Shown one piece after another: positions 48,192 to 57,428 of a stretch of 64,000 nucleotides of DNA. Source of the stretch: Streptomyces viridiviolaceus (lineage in GTDB: Bacteria > Actinomycetota > Actinomycetes > Streptomycetales > Streptomycetaceae). The first letter of the stretch is position 1; each line of letters opens with the position of its first letter. The notes under the pieces are model-generated. The model worked only from the letters and a program-made list of their open reading frames with translations, searched no databases and was not told the origin of the DNA. The position numbers and the translations under genes are program-made. The DNA lies in NCBI RefSeq assembly GCF_014650995.1, contig NZ_BMWA01000004.1, forward strand, positions 62,001 through 126,000. Reading direction: 5' to 3'.

Positions 48192-49250
48192 GTGCCGCGC
48201 TTACGTGTACCACCCCCTGTACCTCACGCGCCCCCCTTGGGCGCCCTCCTCCGCCACTACCGCGCCGGTTCCGCGCTCACGTGCGAGCCCGTCGACCAGG
48301 GCCTGCTCAACCGCGGCTACCGCCTGTGCACGACCCGCGGCCGCTACTTCCTCAAGCACCACTTCGACCCCGAGACCGCCCACCCGGCCGCGATCGACCG
48401 GCAGCACCGGGCCACCCGGCGCCTCGCCGACCTGGGTGTCCCGGTCGCCCCGCCGCTGCCCGGCCGCGACGGACGCACGGTCGCCGTGGTCGGCGGGCAC
48501 GCCTACGCCCTGCACCCGTGGATCGACGGCCGGCACCGCCATGGCGGCCAGCTCACCCCCACCCAGTGCGGACGGCTCGGCGCGCTGCTCGGGGCCGTGC
48601 ACGCGGGCCTCGAACAGGTGATGCCGGCGCACGGCAGGGCGCCCGCGGCCCGTGCGGAGGGCACCTCGGGTGCCGACCCGGCCGAGAGCGCCGACCCCGC
48701 CGACACCTTCGCGCTGATCGACGACCTGCTCGCCCGGGTGCGCCGGCACCGCCCCGCCGACTCCTTCGACGAACTCGCCCGCCACCGGCTCCTGGAACGC
48801 CGCGCGCTGCTGGCCCGCCACGCGGACCGGCGTCCACCGCGCGGCGGCGCGGTCGGCTGGGTGCACGGGGACTTCCACCCCTTCAACCTGCTCTACAAGG
48901 GCGACGCGCCCGCCGCCATCGTCGACTGGGACCGGCTCGGCGTGCGCCCCCGCGCGGAAGAGGCCGTACGAGCCGCCGCGATCTTCTTCGTCCGGCCGGG
49001 CGGCCCGCTCGACCTGCCGAGGGTACGGGCCTACGCGCGCGCGTACCGGCGGACCGCCGGGGCGACGCCCTCCCAACTGGCGGCGGCCGTGCACCGCGTG
49101 TGGTGGGAACGGCTCAACGACTTCTGGATGCTGCGCTGGCACTACGAGCGCGGCGACACCCGCGCGGACCCCCAGTTCCCGGCCGCCTCCGCGCTGGCGG
49201 TGTGGTGGACACGGGAGTACGACGCGGTGCGCGACGCGTTCGTGGAGTGA
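48192..49250 (+). CDS. APH/choline-kinase-family phosphotransferase with TTA codon
   Basis: 352-residue kinase-fold phosphotransferase. Catalytic loop HGDFHPFNLL at ~225-234 and metal-binding IVDWDRLG at ~247. The N-lobe begins YRAGSALTCEPVDQGLLNRGYRL with the likely ATP Lys in RGRYFLKHHF. Such enzymes phosphorylate small alcohols, sugars, homoserine or aminoglycosides; this one is not identifiable as a resistance gene. The fourth codon is TTA (48201-48203), so translation would depend on the bldA leucyl-tRNA in Streptomyces. Convergent with the Ser/Thr kinase gene, 22 bp apart. Confidence 0.88.
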   Translation: MPRLRVPPPVPHAPPLGALLRHYRAGSALTCEPVDQGLLNRGYRLCTTRGRYFLKHHFDPETAHPAAIDRQHRATRRLADLGVPVAPPLPGRDGRTVAVVGGHAYALHPWIDGRHRHGGQLTPTQCGRLGALLGAVHAGLEQVMPAHGRAPAARAEGTSGADPAESADPADTFALIDDLLARVRRHRPADSFDELARHRLLERRALLARHADRRPPRGGAVGWVHGDFHPFNLLYKGDAPAAIVDWDRLGVRPRAEEAVRAAAIFFVRPGGPLDLPRVRAYARAYRRTAGATPSQLAAAVHRVWWERLNDFWMLRWHYERGDTRADPQFPAASALAVWWTREYDAVRDAFVE

Positions 49251-49272
49251 CCGCGGGCGGGCCCGGGTCCGG

Positions 49273-50898
49273 TCAGCCGCCCTGGCCCACCGTGCCGCTG
49301 GTCAGGCCGCCGTCCCCGGTGCTGCCGCCGTCGGTGCCGCCCGTCGGGTCCCCGGTGGCGCCGCCGTCGGTGCCGCCCGTCGGCTCGCCGGTCGGGTCGC
49401 CCGTCGGGTCGCCCGTCGGCGTCGTCGGGTCCGTCGTCGGGTCGCCCGTCGGGTCGCCGGTCGGCTCCTCCGTCACACTCTGCGAAGGCGTGTACGAGGG
49501 CGTGTACGGCGGCGACCAGTCGTCGTCGCCCGTGCCTCCGCCGCTGTTGTCCTCGTCCGTGCCCGGGTCGGTGGTCTCCTGCGTCGCCTCGTCGCTGGGC
49601 GACTCACTGGGGGAGTTGTCCTCGGTGCTCGGCGCGGTGGTGGGCGACTGGCTGGTGCCGGGGTCGCCGCCCTTGCCCTCCTCGCCGCCGTTCAGGGCCA
49701 GCGCCACGCCCGCGGCGACGGCGATGACCGCGAGCACGGCCAGGATCCACAACTTGCCCCGGCCGCTGCCCTTGTTGCCGTGGCCCTCGAAGCCGCCGTC
49801 GTCCCCACCGCCGTATCCGTTGGGCAGGATCGGCTGGGGGATCTGCTGGGTGCCCGAGGCGTGGTCCGGGTGCGGCAGCACGGTCGTGCCCGCCATCCCG
49901 GCCGCCGGGGTGTGCCGGCCGTCGTGCATGCCGACCGGGCCGGTGTTCCAGGTGCCGGTGTGGCCGCCCTGGTCGTACAGCATCTGCAGGGCGTACTGCA
50001 CCAGACCGCGCATCTCCTCGGCGGTCTGGAAACGGTCGTCGGGCTCCTTGGCCAGCGAGCGCATCACGAGGCCGTCGAGCTCCGGCGGGGACGCGTCGGA
50101 GACCTCGGACGGGGGCGTCGGGATGTCCTGCACGTGCTGGTAGACCACCGACAGCGGTGTCTCGCCGGTGAACGGCGGACGCAGCGCGAGCAGTTCGTAC
50201 AGCAGGCAGCCGGTCGCGTACAGGTCGGAGCGGTGGTCGACGGCCTTGCCGAGGGCCTGCTCCGGGGAGAGGTACTGCGGGGTGCCCATGACCATGCCGG
50301 TCTGCGTCATCGTGGTCGACGCCCCGTGCAGGGCGCGGGCGATGCCGAAGTCCATCACCTTCACCGCGCCGTTGTGCGTGATGATGACGTTCGCCGGCTT
50401 GATGTCGCGGTGCACGATGCCGTGCTGGTGCGAGTAGGCGAGCGCCTCCAGGACGCCCGAGACGATGATCAGCGCCTGTTCGGGGCCCGGTGCCTCGGCG
50501 TTGAGGAGGAGGTCGCGGATGGTGCGGCCCTCGACGATCTCCATCACGATGTACGGCACGGACTGGCCGCCGACGAAGTCCTCGCCGGAGTCGTACACGG
50601 CCACGATGGCGTGGTGGTTGAGCCCGGCCACCGACTGCGCCTCGCGCGTGAAGCGCGCCTTGGACACCGGGTCCTCGGCGAGATCCGCGCGCAGCAGCTT
50701 GACCGCCACGGTGCGTCCGAGCCGGACGTCCTCGGCCGCGAACACCTCGGCCATGCCGCCCCGCCCGAGCCTGCGGGTCAGCCGGTACCGGCCGTCGCCG
50801 ACAAGCCCGCCGTTGCCCCAGGTCTCCGGCGCGTCCGACATACCGCCGCCAGTCGCCTCGGGGTCGGACGGGCCCTGAGCGCGCTGCTGCTGTGCCAT
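49273..50898 (-). CDS. Membrane Ser/Thr protein kinase with Thr/Gly/Asp/Pro-repeat ectodomain
   Basis: 541-residue Hanks-type kinase. The cytoplasmic kinase domain (~38-300) has the glycine loop GRGGMAEV, Lys67 in VAVK, Asp165 in HRDIKPAN and Asp183 in MDFG. A juxtamembrane Gly-rich linker and one transmembrane helix (~382-403, LWILAVLAVIAVAAGVALAL) follow. The extracellular part (~405-541) is low complexity, Ser/Thr/Pro/Asp-rich with repeated PTGDPTGDP units and no PASTA domain, perhaps a stalk. Divergent from the second kinase gene across 339 bp. Confidence 0.93.
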   Translation of the reverse strand: MAQQQRAQGPSDPEATGGGMSDAPETWGNGGLVGDGRYRLTRRLGRGGMAEVFAAEDVRLGRTVAVKLLRADLAEDPVSKARFTREAQSVAGLNHHAIVAVYDSGEDFVGGQSVPYIVMEIVEGRTIRDLLLNAEAPGPEQALIIVSGVLEALAYSHQHGIVHRDIKPANVIITHNGAVKVMDFGIARALHGASTTMTQTGMVMGTPQYLSPEQALGKAVDHRSDLYATGCLLYELLALRPPFTGETPLSVVYQHVQDIPTPPSEVSDASPPELDGLVMRSLAKEPDDRFQTAEEMRGLVQYALQMLYDQGGHTGTWNTGPVGMHDGRHTPAAGMAGTTVLPHPDHASGTQQIPQPILPNGYGGGDDGGFEGHGNKGSGRGKLWILAVLAVIAVAAGVALALNGGEEGKGGDPGTSQSPTTAPSTEDNSPSESPSDEATQETTDPGTDEDNSGGGTGDDDWSPPYTPSYTPSQSVTEEPTGDPTGDPTTDPTTPTGDPTGDPTGEPTGGTDGGATGDPTGGTDGGSTGDGGLTSGTVGQGG

Positions 50899-51136
50899 CA
50901 GTCCTCGCCGTCGTTTCTGCCCGCGGTGCGCGCGGTGTTGTTACGGTCTCCGTCGGCCACGCTACAGCCTTGGCGCAAGCCTCCGGTCCGAGATGGGCGC
51001 CCCGACCGGCACGAGACGGACCGGTCATGAAACCCTGGTTCCGTACTGTCGTGCAAATTCTGTGTACCGGCCGTACGCCCGCTGTAACGCTTGCGCGACG
51101 CTTCTTTCGCGTACGGTCACGGAACGGGCACCGCGC

Positions 51137-51164
51137 TTGACGTGTCAGTGCCCTGGGGCAGACT
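51137..51164 (+). promoter_or_regulatory. Candidate HrdB-type promoter of the second kinase gene
   Basis: In the 339-bp gene-free divergent interval 50899-51237, TTGACG (51137-51142) and CAGACT (51159-51164), spaced 16 bp, match the -35 and -10 of vegetative Streptomyces promoters. They lie ~75 bp before the start at 51238. No other structure was recognised in the interval, though promoters for the leftward kinase gene must also lie here. Confidence 0.5.
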
Positions 51165-51237
51165 TGGCCGGGAATAACACTTTGGATCAACGTGCGCTCG
51201 GGCCGCTGCCGCCGGCGCCTATGGGGGACGCAGAGAC

Positions 51238-52890
51238 ATGAGCCAGGACGGCGGACAGGGCCGGTACGCGGGGCGGGCACTGGCCGGCGGCCGTTATCAA
51301 CTGCGCGACCTGCTCGGCGAGGGCGGCATGGCCTCGGTGCACCTGGCGTACGACTCCGTGCTGGACCGTCAGGTCGCCATCAAGACGCTCCACACCGAGC
51401 TGGGCCGGGAGCAGGCCTTCCGCGAGCGCTTCCGCCGCGAGGCCCAGGCCGTGGCCAAGCTCACGCACACCAACATCGTCTCCGTCTTCGACACCGGCGA
51501 GGACGACCTCAACGGCATGACGACGCCGTACATCGTCATGGAGTACGTCGAGGGCCGGCCGCTCGGCTCGGTGCTCGACGAGGACGTCCGGCAGTTCGGG
51601 GCGATGCCCGCCGACAAGGCCCTGAAGATCACCGCGGACGTGCTCGCGGCCCTGGAGATCAGCCACGAGATGGGCCTGGTCCACCGGGACATCAAGCCGG
51701 GCAACGTGATGATGACCAAGCGCGGCGTGGTCAAGGTCATGGACTTCGGCATCGCGCGCGCCATGCAGTCCGGTGTGACGTCGATGACACAGACCGGCAT
51801 GGTCGTCGGCACCCCCCAGTACCTCTCGCCGGAACAGGCCCTCGGCCGCGGTGTGGACGCCCGCTCCGACCTGTACTCGGTCGGCATCATGCTCTTCCAG
51901 CTGGTCACCGGACGGCTGCCGTTCGACGCGGACTCGCCGCTGGCCATCGCGTACGCGCACGTGCAGGAGGAGCCGGTCGCCCCCTCCTCCGTCAACCGCT
52001 CCCTGCCGCCGGCCGTGGACGCGCTGGTGGCCCGCGCGCTGAAGAAGAACCCCAACGAGCGTTTCCCCAGCGCCGAGGCCATGCGCGACGAGTGCCTGCG
52101 CGTGGCGCAGTCCTTCCACGCGGCCCCGCCGAGTATCGTGCCCGGCGCCCACACGCCGAGCGGCGCGGGCGTCGGCTCCGCGGTGTTCCCGCCGGTCGAC
52201 CAGTCCGCCCCGGCACCCACCGGCCCCGTCCAGACGCCGTACCAGCCGACTCCGGCCCCGAACCCGTACGGCACCCCGGCCCCGGCGGCGCCCTCCCCCG
52301 CGTACGGCTATCCGCAGCAGGGCGGTTACCAGACACCGGCCGCGTCGGCGTACGCGCCGCAGCAGGGCGCGTCGACGCCGCCGCCGTACAACATCACGCC
52401 CGCGTCCCAGGGTTCCGGCTCCGGCGGCGGTGGCAGGAGCAACAAGCCGGTGATCATCGGCTCGATCGTGGTCGCCGTCGTGGCGGTCGGGGGCCTGATC
52501 GGGGCCCTGCTGATGAACAACGGCGGCGGGGACGATCCCCAGGGCGGCGGCAGCACCGCCGGCACGTCCGCCTCGCCGTCGAAGGCCGCGGGCTATCGCG
52601 GGCCGGACACGACGAAGACGATCGAGAAGGAGGAGTGCACCGAGCCGGAGGAGTCGTACAACGACCCCGACAAGATCAAGGTGCCGGACTTCACCTTCAA
52701 GTACATCGGCTCGGTCAAGGAGTGCTTCCAGGCCGCCGGCTGGACGATGAAGGTCGTCGACGTCGACGAGAACACCTACGGCGAGGGCTCGATCCGGGAC
52801 CAGTTCCCCGCGCCCGGTACGGACGTCGACCCCGAGGACATGCCCGAGATCCAGCTCAAGGTCTCGACGGGCAATCCCGCGTCGTCCTGA
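51238..52890 (+). CDS. Membrane Ser/Thr protein kinase with single PASTA-like ectodomain
   Basis: 550-residue Hanks-type kinase. Kinase domain (~20-285): GEGGMASV glycine loop, Lys49 in VAIK, Asp151 in HRDIKPGN, Asp169 in MDFG. The linker (~300-400) is Pro/Ala/Tyr/Gln-rich (PYGTPAPAAPSPAYGYPQQGG). Transmembrane helix ~404-424 (PVIIGSIVVAVVAVGGLIGAL). The ectodomain (~460-550) ends in a PASTA-like fold (KIKVPDFTFKYIGSVKECFQAAGWTMKVV...IRDQFPAPGTDVDPEDM), which may sense cell-wall muropeptides. Divergent from the first kinase; a strong terminator separates it from bpa. Confidence 0.93.
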   Translation: MSQDGGQGRYAGRALAGGRYQLRDLLGEGGMASVHLAYDSVLDRQVAIKTLHTELGREQAFRERFRREAQAVAKLTHTNIVSVFDTGEDDLNGMTTPYIVMEYVEGRPLGSVLDEDVRQFGAMPADKALKITADVLAALEISHEMGLVHRDIKPGNVMMTKRGVVKVMDFGIARAMQSGVTSMTQTGMVVGTPQYLSPEQALGRGVDARSDLYSVGIMLFQLVTGRLPFDADSPLAIAYAHVQEEPVAPSSVNRSLPPAVDALVARALKKNPNERFPSAEAMRDECLRVAQSFHAAPPSIVPGAHTPSGAGVGSAVFPPVDQSAPAPTGPVQTPYQPTPAPNPYGTPAPAAPSPAYGYPQQGGYQTPAASAYAPQQGASTPPPYNITPASQGSGSGGGGRSNKPVIIGSIVVAVVAVGGLIGALLMNNGGGDDPQGGGSTAGTSASPSKAAGYRGPDTTKTIEKEECTEPEESYNDPDKIKVPDFTFKYIGSVKECFQAAGWTMKVVDVDENTYGEGSIRDQFPAPGTDVDPEDMPEIQLKVSTGNPASS

Positions 52891-52902
52891 CCCGTGCACG
52901 GC

Positions 52903-52936
52903 GAAGGGCCCGGCAGCCGGTGCTGCCGGGCCCTTC
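52903..52936. terminator. Bidirectional terminator between kinase gene and bpa
   Basis: A perfect 15-bp stem, GAAGGGCCCGGCAGC (52903-52917) with its complement (52922-52936) and a CGGT loop, between two convergent genes. Confidence 0.88.
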
Positions 52937-52949
52937 CGCTTCGACCGGG

Positions 52950-52987
52950 GTGGTTACAGGTACTTCGGCCGTGGTGGTTACAGGTAC
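52950..52987. repeat. 24-bp offset direct repeat covering the 3' end of bpa
   Basis: GTGGTTACAGGTAC occurs at 52950-52963 and again at 52974-52987. The right copy contains the bpa stop and its last two codons (Tyr-Leu); the left copy is 24 bp (8 codons) downstream in the same frame and again reads Tyr-Leu-stop. Confidence 0.75.
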
Positions 52988-53532
52988 GGGCCGCCCGAGC
53001 GGCCGGCCGAGCGGCCACCCGCCTGGCCCTCGTCGCCGTCGTGGCCGATGCCCGGGGGCAGGGCGCGGCGCATCTGCTCCAGCTGGGCGCGTGCGGCCAT
53101 CTGCTGGGCGAACAGCGTGGTCTGGATCCCGTGGAACAGGCCCTCCAGCCAGCCGACCAGCTGGGCCTGGGCGATCCGCAGTTCCGCGTCGGTCGGGGTC
53201 GCGTCGTCCGTGAAGGGCAGGGAGAGCCGCTCCAGTTCCTCGACCAGTTCGGGCGCCAGGCCGTCCTCGAGTTCCTTCACCGAACTGGCGTGGATCTCCT
53301 TGAGCCTGGCCCGGCTCGCCTCGTCCAGGGGAGCGACGCGCACCTCCTCCAGCAGCTGCTTGATCATGCTGCCGATCCGCATGACCTTGGCAGGCTGCTC
53401 CACCTGCTCGGTCACCGGGATCTCACGGGAGTCCTCGTCTGAGCCACTGCCGCCGCTGAGTGCCATTCCGTCCTGGCCGACGACCAGGATCTGGGGGTTC
53501 TCCGGTGACCTGTCGTTCCTCGGCTTCTCCAT
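52978..53532 (-). CDS. bpa: Bacterial proteasome activator Bpa (PafE)
   Basis: 184-residue ATP-independent activator that caps the 20S proteasome and feeds it unfolded proteins. A disordered, polar N-terminus is followed by a helical core (~45-160; VEQPAKVMRIGSMIKQLLEEVRVAPLDEASRARLKEIHASSVKELEDGLAPELVEELERLSLPF..., LRIAQAQLVGWLEGLFHGIQTTLFAQQMAARAQLEQM) with the family's LVGWLEGLFHGIQ signature. The C-terminus ends GGPYL, the HbYX-like tail that docks into the proteasome alpha ring (mycobacterial Bpa ends GQYL). Unusually, a second Tyr-Leu-stop lies 8 codons beyond the stop. Confidence 0.93.
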   Translation of the reverse strand: MEKPRNDRSPENPQILVVGQDGMALSGGSGSDEDSREIPVTEQVEQPAKVMRIGSMIKQLLEEVRVAPLDEASRARLKEIHASSVKELEDGLAPELVEELERLSLPFTDDATPTDAELRIAQAQLVGWLEGLFHGIQTTLFAQQMAARAQLEQMRRALPPGIGHDGDEGQAGGRSAGRSGGPYL

Positions 53533-53689
53533 GTCGCCATTCTCTCGTACGCCTGCACCTCACCAGGGTGGTGCCCCCACAGAAGGCTGATCCACCGCAT
53601 ACGGCGGTATCCGGAATGCCGGAATGGCCGGCGGGTGTGAGGCTTGTTCCGTCGATCTTGCCGACTGGGACCGGGAGGGGGTCACCGAC

Positions 53690-54376
53690 GTGACTCCATG
53701 GCTGCGCACAGTGAGGACGACGGGACTGGCGGGGATTCTCGTGGTGGGCGCGACGCTGACGCCGTGCACGCTGGGGACGGCGTACGCTGCCGGGTCCGCC
53801 TCCCCGGGGGCCGTCGCGTCCCCTTCTCCTTCGGTGCCGGACGACGCCTCGGCCTCGGAGCCGGAAGGTCCTGAGCGTGAACCCGCCGCCACGTCGGCCT
53901 CCATGTCGGCCTCCACGTCCAGAACCGCCGGCCGGCCGACGTCCGGCCCGGCCGGCAGTGCGGTGCGGGACTCCGCGTCGCCCTCCAGGTCCGCATCCCT
54001 CTCCGCGTCCCCGTCCGCCGTCTCCGTGCCGGACGACGAGTCGTCCCGGGCGGGCAGCCGGCCGGGCGAGGGACGGCAGCGGCCGGGCCGGCAGGAGCCG
54101 TGGGAGGCAGAGGAGGACGGCCATGCGTGGGACACCAGGGACACGGACGCCGACCGCGGCCGGGGCCTGACCGAGGGACCGGCTCCCGCCGTGTCGCCCG
54201 GGGAGGCCGGCCTCGTGCCCTCCGCTTCCCCGACGCGGTCCCAACCGCAGGCCGACACGCACGCCGAGGCAGCAGCCGAGCCCGTCATGAAGATCCTGCC
54301 GCTGGGCAGCGGGCTGGTCCTCATCGGCCTCGGCCTGGGCCTGGCGTTCGTCGCACTGCGCCTCCGGCGGGGCTAG
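53690..54376 (+). CDS. Secreted/surface Ser-Pro-rich protein with C-terminal membrane anchor
   Basis: 228 residues from a GTG at 53690. A signal peptide (~1-33; RTTGLAGILVVGATLTPCTLGTAYA) is followed by ~165 residues of low-complexity Ser/Ala/Pro/Glu (PSPSVPDDASASEPEGPE, SASPSRSASLSASPSAVSVPDDE). One C-terminal helix (~203-222, LGSGLVLIGLGLGLAFVALRL) ends with RRG, with no sortase LPxTG. It looks like a surface stalk protein anchored at the C-terminus. No function recognised. Divergent from bpa. Confidence 0.75.
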   Translation: MTPWLRTVRTTGLAGILVVGATLTPCTLGTAYAAGSASPGAVASPSPSVPDDASASEPEGPEREPAATSASMSASTSRTAGRPTSGPAGSAVRDSASPSRSASLSASPSAVSVPDDESSRAGSRPGEGRQRPGRQEPWEAEEDGHAWDTRDTDADRGRGLTEGPAPAVSPGEAGLVPSASPTRSQPQADTHAEAAAEPVMKILPLGSGLVLIGLGLGLAFVALRLRRG

Positions 54377-54400
54377 GGCGCCGGAGACGGGCCACGTGGC

Positions 54401-55384
54401 TCAGGAGGCCGCGATCAGCAGCACCTTGCCGATGTGTCCGCTCTCCTCCACGACCCGGTGCGCGGCGGGCGCGTCGCTCATCGGCAGTTCGCGGTCGACG
54501 ATCGGGCGGACGTGGCCCCCGTCGACCAGCGGCCACACGTGCTCGCGCACGGCTGCCACGATCGCCGCCTTCTCCTCCAGCGGACGGGCGCGCAGCGAGG
54601 TCGCGCTGACGGCGGCGCGCTTGGCGAGGAGCGTGCCGATGTTCAGCTCGCCCTTCCTGCCGCCCTGCATGCCGATGATCGCCAGCCGTCCGTTGACGGC
54701 GAGGGCCTGGACGTTGCGGTCCAGGTACTTGGCGCCCATGTTGTCGAGGATGACGTCGGCGCCCGCGCCGCCCGTGGCCTCCTTGATCTCGGCGACGAAG
54801 TCCTGCTCCCGGTAGTTGATCAGGATGTCGGCGCCCAGCTCGGCGCAGCGCTCGAGCTTCTCCTTGGTGCCCGCCGTCACGGCGACCTTCGCGCCGACGG
54901 CCTTGGCGAGCTGGATCGCCATGGTGCCGATGCCGCTGGAGCCGCCGTGCACCAGCAGCGTCTCACCGGGGCGGAGGTGGGCGACCATGAAGACGTTCGA
55001 CCAGACCGTGCAGACCACCTCGGGCAGCGCCGCCGCCTGCGACAGGCCGACGCCCTCGGGGACCGGCAGCAGCTGACCGGCCGGAACGGCGACCTTCTCG
55101 GCGTAACCGCCGCCCGCGAGCAGTGCGCACACCTCGTCACCGACGGCCCAGCCGGACACTCCGGCACCGATCGCGGCGATGCGCCCGGAGCACTCCAGGC
55201 CGGGGTAGGGGGACGCACCGGGCGGGGGGTCGTAGTGCCCCTGCCGCTGCATGATGTCGGCCCGGTTGACGGCGCTGGCCGTCACCTCGACCAGGACCTC
55301 GCCCTCGCCGGGCACCGGGTCGGGGACCTCGGTCCAGACCAGCGCCTCGGGGCCTCCGGGTTCGGGAATCGTGATCGCATGCAT
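54401..55384 (-). CDS. NADPH:quinone oxidoreductase-like zinc-free MDR dehydrogenase
   Basis: 327-residue medium-chain dehydrogenase/reductase of the quinone oxidoreductase (PIG3/QOR) type. N-terminal GroES-like domain (VLVEVTASAVNRADIMQRQGHYDPPPGASPYPGLECSG) and Rossmann domain with LLVHGGSSGIGTMAIQLAKAVGAKV and DVILDNMGAKYLDRN. The NRADIMQRQGHY pattern is characteristic of the TP53I3/PIG3 subfamily, which reduces quinones with NADPH. No structural zinc Cys cluster. Convergent with the surface-protein gene; divergent from the ABC genes. Confidence 0.92.
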   Translation of the reverse strand: MHAITIPEPGGPEALVWTEVPDPVPGEGEVLVEVTASAVNRADIMQRQGHYDPPPGASPYPGLECSGRIAAIGAGVSGWAVGDEVCALLAGGGYAEKVAVPAGQLLPVPEGVGLSQAAALPEVVCTVWSNVFMVAHLRPGETLLVHGGSSGIGTMAIQLAKAVGAKVAVTAGTKEKLERCAELGADILINYREQDFVAEIKEATGGAGADVILDNMGAKYLDRNVQALAVNGRLAIIGMQGGRKGELNIGTLLAKRAAVSATSLRARPLEEKAAIVAAVREHVWPLVDGGHVRPIVDRELPMSDAPAAHRVVEESGHIGKVLLIAAS

Positions 55385-55557
55385 GAGGGGGACGCTACTC
55401 CTCCGTCCCCCTTCCGGGCCCCTACTGCCTGCGTCCGAGGGCGGACCGTCCTCGGCCTTTGGACCCATCCGCCGGAAATCCCTGTGCGTGACCGATGAGT
55501 TTGCGCGACGGTAAAGGTCTCCCCATGCGTAGCCCAAGCACGCGGAAGGACCCAAGC

Positions 55558-56556
55558 ATGAGCACGCAGACGTCCGGTCTCGCGATCGAGACCGCGGGCC
55601 TGGTGAAGACGTTCGGTGAGACACGGGCCGTGGACGGTGTGGACCTCGCGGTGCCGGCCGGCACGGTCTACGGCGTCCTCGGACCCAACGGCGCCGGCAA
55701 GACCACCACGGTGAAGATGCTCGCCACGCTGCTCAGGCCGGACGGCGGTGAGGCCCATGTCTTCGGCCACGACGTCGTGCGCGAGGCCGACGAGGTACGC
55801 GGCCGCGTCAGCCTCACCGGGCAGTACGCGTCCGTCGACGAGGACCTCACCGGCACCGAGAACCTGGTCCTGCTGGGCCGGCTCCTCGGCCACGGCAAGA
55901 AGGCCGCCCGGGAGCGTGGCGCACAGTTGCTGGAGGCGTTCGGGCTCACGGAGGCGGCCGGGAAGCAGGTCAAGCACTACTCCGGTGGCATGCGGCGGCG
56001 CATCGACATCGCCGCGTCCATCCTCAACACACCCGACCTGCTCTTCCTCGACGAACCGACGGCCGGCCTGGACCCGCGCAGCCGCAACCAGGTCTGGGAC
56101 ATCGTGCGCGCGGTCGTCGCCCAGGGCACGACCGTGCTGCTGACCACGCAGTACCTGGACGAGGCCGACCAGCTGGCGTCCCGGATCGCCGTCATCGACA
56201 AGGGCCGGGTGATCGCCGAGGGCACGAAGGGCGAGCTGAAGGCGTCCGTCGGCGCCGGCTCCGTACACCTGCGGCTGCGGGACGCGGACCAGCGGCCGGA
56301 GGCCGAGCGGGTGCTGCGGGACCTGCTGGCCGCCGAGGTGCAGCTGGAACCCGACCCGGTGGCGCTGACCGCCCTGCTCGGCGCGGCGGCGAGCGACACC
56401 GCGGCCGACCGGGCGGCCCGGGCACTCGCCGAACTGTCCCGGGCCGGAATCACCGTCGACAACTTCTCCCTCGGACAGCCCAGCCTCGACGAGGTGTTCC
56501 TGGCGCTGACCGGACACGACACCGGCCACGACACGAAGGACGAGGTGGCGGCATGA
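55558..56556 (+). CDS. ABC transporter ATPase, DrrA type
   Basis: 332-residue ATP-binding subunit of a daunorubicin-resistance-type exporter. Walker [10 protein letters not shown] (42-50), signature [13 protein letters not shown], Walker [16 protein letters not shown], and His-switch region [12 protein letters not shown]. The C-terminal ~90 residues ([22 protein letters not shown]...[18 protein letters not shown]) are the DrrA C-terminal extension. The next gene, a DrrB-like permease, overlaps by 4 bp. Substrate (antibiotic, lipid or other hydrophobic compound) unknown; no biosynthetic cluster is adjacent. Confidence 0.93.
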   Translation: MSTQTSGLAIETAGLVKTFGETRAVDGVDLAVPAGTVYGVLGPNGAGKTTTVKMLATLLRPDGGEAHVFGHDVVREADEVRGRVSLTGQYASVDEDLTGTENLVLLGRLLGHGKKAARERGAQLLEAFGLTEAAGKQVKHYSGGMRRRIDIAASILNTPDLLFLDEPTAGLDPRSRNQVWDIVRAVVAQGTTVLLTTQYLDEADQLASRIAVIDKGRVIAEGTKGELKASVGAGSVHLRLRDADQRPEAERVLRDLLAAEVQLEPDPVALTALLGAAASDTAADRAARALAELSRAGITVDNFSLGQPSLDEVFLALTGHDTGHDTKDEVAA

Positions 56557-57401
56557 GCACGGCCACGGGCACCGAGAGCAAGGAACTCGCACCGGTCCGG
56601 GCCGACTCCCTGGCCGCCCTCCTGGTGGCGAGGGAACGGCCCCCGCGGCCCAGCTCCCTGTCGACCTCGCTGACGTTCGGCTGGCGCGCCGTCCTCAAGA
56701 TCAAGCACGTGCCGGAGCAGCTCTTCGACGTCACCGCCTTTCCGATCATGAACCTGCTGATGTTCACGTACCTCTTCGGCGGTGCGCTGGCCGGTTCACC
56801 GAGCGACTACATCCAGTTCGTGCTGCCCGGCATCCTCGTGATGTCGGTCGTGATGATCACGATGTACACCGGGGTCTCGGTGAACATCGACATCGAGAAG
56901 GGCGTCTTCGACCGCTTCCGGTCGCTGCCGATCTGGCGGCCGTCGGCGATGGTCGGTTACCTGCTCGGCGACGCGCTGCGCTACACGATCGCGTCCGTGG
57001 TGATGCTCGTCGTCGGCCTCGTCCTCGGCTACCGCCCGGACGGCGGCTTCACCGGAGTGGTCGCCGGGATCGCGCTGCTGCTGGTGTTCTCGTTCGCCTT
57101 CTCGTGGGTCTGGACGATGTTCGGGCTGATGCTGCGCACCGAGAAGTCGGTGATGAGCGTCAGCATGCTGGTGATCTTCCCGCTCACCTTCCTGTCCAAC
57201 GTCTTCGTCGATCCGAAGACCATGCCGGGCTGGCTGCAGGCGTTCGTCAACAACAGCCCGATCACGCATCTGGCGTCCGCCGTGCGCGAGCTGATGGCGG
57301 GCCACTGGCCGGCCGACGAGATCGGCTGGACGCTGGGCTGGGCGGCCCTGTTCCTGGTGGTCTTCGGACCGGTCACGATGCGGCTGTACAACCGCAAGTA
57401 G
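56553..57401 (+). CDS. ABC-2 transporter permease, DrrB type
   Basis: 282-residue membrane subunit with six hydrophobic helices ([128 protein letters not shown]). ABC-2 signature [15 protein letters not shown] and the DrrB-family [22 protein letters not shown] near the C-terminus. Its ATG overlaps the stop of the ATPase gene, so the two form an exporter operon. Confidence 0.93.
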   Translation: MSTATGTESKELAPVRADSLAALLVARERPPRPSSLSTSLTFGWRAVLKIKHVPEQLFDVTAFPIMNLLMFTYLFGGALAGSPSDYIQFVLPGILVMSVVMITMYTGVSVNIDIEKGVFDRFRSLPIWRPSAMVGYLLGDALRYTIASVVMLVVGLVLGYRPDGGFTGVVAGIALLLVFSFAFSWVWTMFGLMLRTEKSVMSVSMLVIFPLTFLSNVFVDPKTMPGWLQAFVNNSPITHLASAVRELMAGHWPADEIGWTLGWAALFLVVFGPVTMRLYNRK

Positions 57402-57428
57402 ACGGTTGCACCCCGGTCCCGCGACCGG

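Noticed and set aside
49300..49480. Repeated GTCGGGTCGCC units read as a plus-strand Val/Gly/Ser/Pro protein
   Set aside because: They encode the PTGDP repeats of the minus-strand kinase ectodomain, which is the supported reading.
52950..52987. Second small gene after bpa
   Set aside because: The region is only a 24-bp duplication of the gene's end, too short to encode anything independently.
55558..57401. Possible antibiotic biosynthetic cluster around the DrrAB-like exporter
   Set aside because: The neighbours are a quinone oxidoreductase, a K+ channel and cofactor genes; no synthase, tailoring or pathway regulator genes are present.
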